NCBI GenBank assembly: GCA_031274045.1
Contig: JAISQS010000550.1
Location: 1 to 6,416 of the forward strand
DNA: 6,416 bases
Origin: Planctomycetaceae bacterium
Lineage (GTDB): Bacteria; Planctomycetota; Planctomycetia; Pirellulales; Thermoguttaceae
Direction: 5' to 3'
This document shows positions 5,559 to 6,416 of the stretch, piece after piece; the stretch's first letter is position 1, and every line of letters begins with the position of its first letter. The notes under the pieces were generated by a model. It saw only the letters and a program-made list of their open reading frames with translations. It was not told where the DNA came from and made no database searches. Made by a program: the position numbers and the translations under genes.

Positions 5559-5615
5559 ACATTATGTTTTGTTGATCCCGAAGTGGAGTTTTTTTGAAAT
5601 TTTATTTTAATTAGA

Positions 5616-5955
5616 ATGGAATACATGTTATCCAAAAAACAATTAGTGAATCTTAAAAAGCAGATGCGTTGTTGCGAGGATCGTTGGTCTGCTGATCGTA
5701 TTAGATCGGTTATTCTTCTTTGTGAAGGCGTTCCGATTGCGACAATAGCGGAGGTGCTTTTTCTTGACCGGAAGACAGTACAAGAATATTTTTACACGTA
5801 CAAAGAAGGTGGTATGGACGCATTACTCGCCAACAACGATAAAGATTCTTCGTCTTTTTTGAATGATGAGCAGAAGGAATAAATTGCGTGAGCGTCTTCG
5901 CGGTCATATTTATACATTTTTTCAAGATCAATTATTCACGACCGTTTCGAATTGA
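5616..5955 (+). pseudogene. IS630-type transposase remnant, HTH part only, frameshifted
   Basis: The first 88 codons, to the stop at 5880-5882, encode the N-terminal helix-turn-helix region typical of IS630/Tc1-like transposases: a stretch like RWSADRIRSVILLCEGVPIA, then IAEVLFLDRKTVQEYFYTY (43-61) and the KEGGMDALL step before the usual LNDEQ segment. Removing one base at 5880 opens a frame that continues LNDEQKE with KLRERLRGHIYTFFQDQ, which fits the family's next segment, before stopping at 5953-5955. The frame was therefore probably broken by a one-base insertion. No DDE catalytic domain follows: the sequence instead enters the 3' end of the convergent nuclease gene, so most of the element is lost. 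A stand-alone HTH regulator of 88 residues is the alternative. Confidence 0.7.
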
Positions 5956-6416
5956 CATTTTACATCGCGTCCTGAAAAGGCGACCGCAAGTAATATCACT
6001 TTTTTATCCGCATATTTTTCGTAATATTTTTTGTCGTTAATTTGTGTCATGGCTTCGTTCAACAACGATTCTATATTTGTTGCGACGTGATATTTCAACT
6101 CCGCAACAACCGTCAAATTCGATTGTTGCCACACCGCGTCGATACGCCCGTTATTCGTCAAAACTTCTCCATGAACATCAAAACCCAACATCTTCAACCA
6201 AACCAAAAACAACGAATGATAATACCGCTCACTCTTCACGTGCATAAAATACGGAACATTTGCCAACAGCGTCCGCACGTTTCGCGTGAATCCTTCCGAA
6301 TCGCCTTCTTGAATTTGTTCTATCATTGAGTCTCTTATTGTCGTGGTCTGGTCAACCGAATAATTCGCGTATGCACTCGCCAAAAATGTCAAAAACGAAT
6401 TTTTTACTTCTTCATT
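5928..6416 (-). CDS. AAA-ATPase-like protein, C-terminal PD-(D/E)XK nuclease part (partial)
   Basis: The gene runs off the right edge. The frame is open to base 6416, reading NEEVKNSFLTFLASAYANYS, so the TTG at 6392 is not a real start. The visible 162 residues match the C-terminal part of the widespread AAA-ATPase-like/DUF1703 proteins (Pfam AAA-ATPase_like plus PDDEXK_9): the xNEEVxxxF entry, the ERYYHSLFLVWLKMLGFDV helix, then GRIDAV and VVAELKYH carrying the nuclease triad Asp93, Glu106 and Lys108 (numbered from the first visible residue). The C-terminus looks complete. These proteins are abundant, often multicopy, in Bacteroidota and related phyla; their role is uncertain, with DNA processing or defence suggested. 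It is convergent with the transposase remnant and unrelated in direction to the conjugation operon. Confidence 0.86.
   Translation of the reverse strand, partial: NEEVKNSFLTFLASAYANYSVDQTTTIRDSMIEQIQEGDSEGFTRNVRTLLANVPYFMHVKSERYYHSLFLVWLKMLGFDVHGEVLTNNGRIDAVWQQSNLTVVAELKYHVATNIESLLNEAMTQINDKKYYEKYADKKVILLAVAFSGRDVKCQFETVVNN

Noticed and set aside
6042..6329. Plus-strand open frames opposite the nuclease gene
   Set aside because: The minus strand encodes a recognisable PD-(D/E)XK domain; the plus-strand translations have no coherent pattern.

Overview
The window is AT-rich bacterial DNA. The four genes from 386 to 3695 lack Shine-Dalgarno sequences and have A/C-rich leaders. Together with a DUF1703-type nuclease and dispersed palindromic repeats, this suggests an environmental or host-associated member of the Bacteroidota/FCB group. 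That assignment is tentative: no rRNA, tRNA or housekeeping gene is present, and the standard genetic code fits.

Region 1 (1-385) has no recognisable gene. It carries a pair of overlapping small hairpins and ends in three copies of an 8-bp repeat that run directly into the first start codon. Region 2 (386-3695, + strand) is the core: a 73-residue protein with Gly-Gly six residues before its C-terminus, an E2-like protein (Cys203 candidate), a JAMM/JAB isopeptidase with every catalytic residue, and a ThiF/E1-like adenylating enzyme whose start overlaps the JAB gene by 53 bp. The order modifier candidate, E2, JAB, E1 is that of the antiphage BilABCD-type ubiquitin-like conjugation operons. The small protein in the modifier slot reads as an all-beta, carboxypeptidase-regulatory/transthyretin-like sequence without the central helix of a beta-grasp ubiquitin. 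It is the most interesting object here.

Region 3 (3754-5558) begins with a palindromic repeat. It then has two membrane proteins, one with ankyrin repeats and two membrane segments, one with four membrane segments. Both begin with the same lysine-free tag, VDPRTGEIIREQP, followed by a Q-rich linker. Their first 46 coding bases differ at one position, their upstream Shine-Dalgarno regions match, and the sequences after their stops resemble each other, so they look like two cassettes of one family with different middles. Region 4 (5616-6416) has a frameshifted remnant of an IS630-type transposase (HTH part only), facing the 3' part of an AAA-ATPase/PD-(D/E)XK protein gene that runs off the window on the minus strand.

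Working model (inference): E1 adenylates the exposed Gly-Gly end of the small protein after the JAB enzyme removes a six-residue tail, E2 takes the thioester and transfers it to a target, and the JAB enzyme can reverse the step. The tagged membrane proteins may be partners or simply neighbours brought in by recombination. Two intergenic palindromes (1473-1627 and 3754-3832) differ in sequence but share one design: arms built of three 9-bp units.
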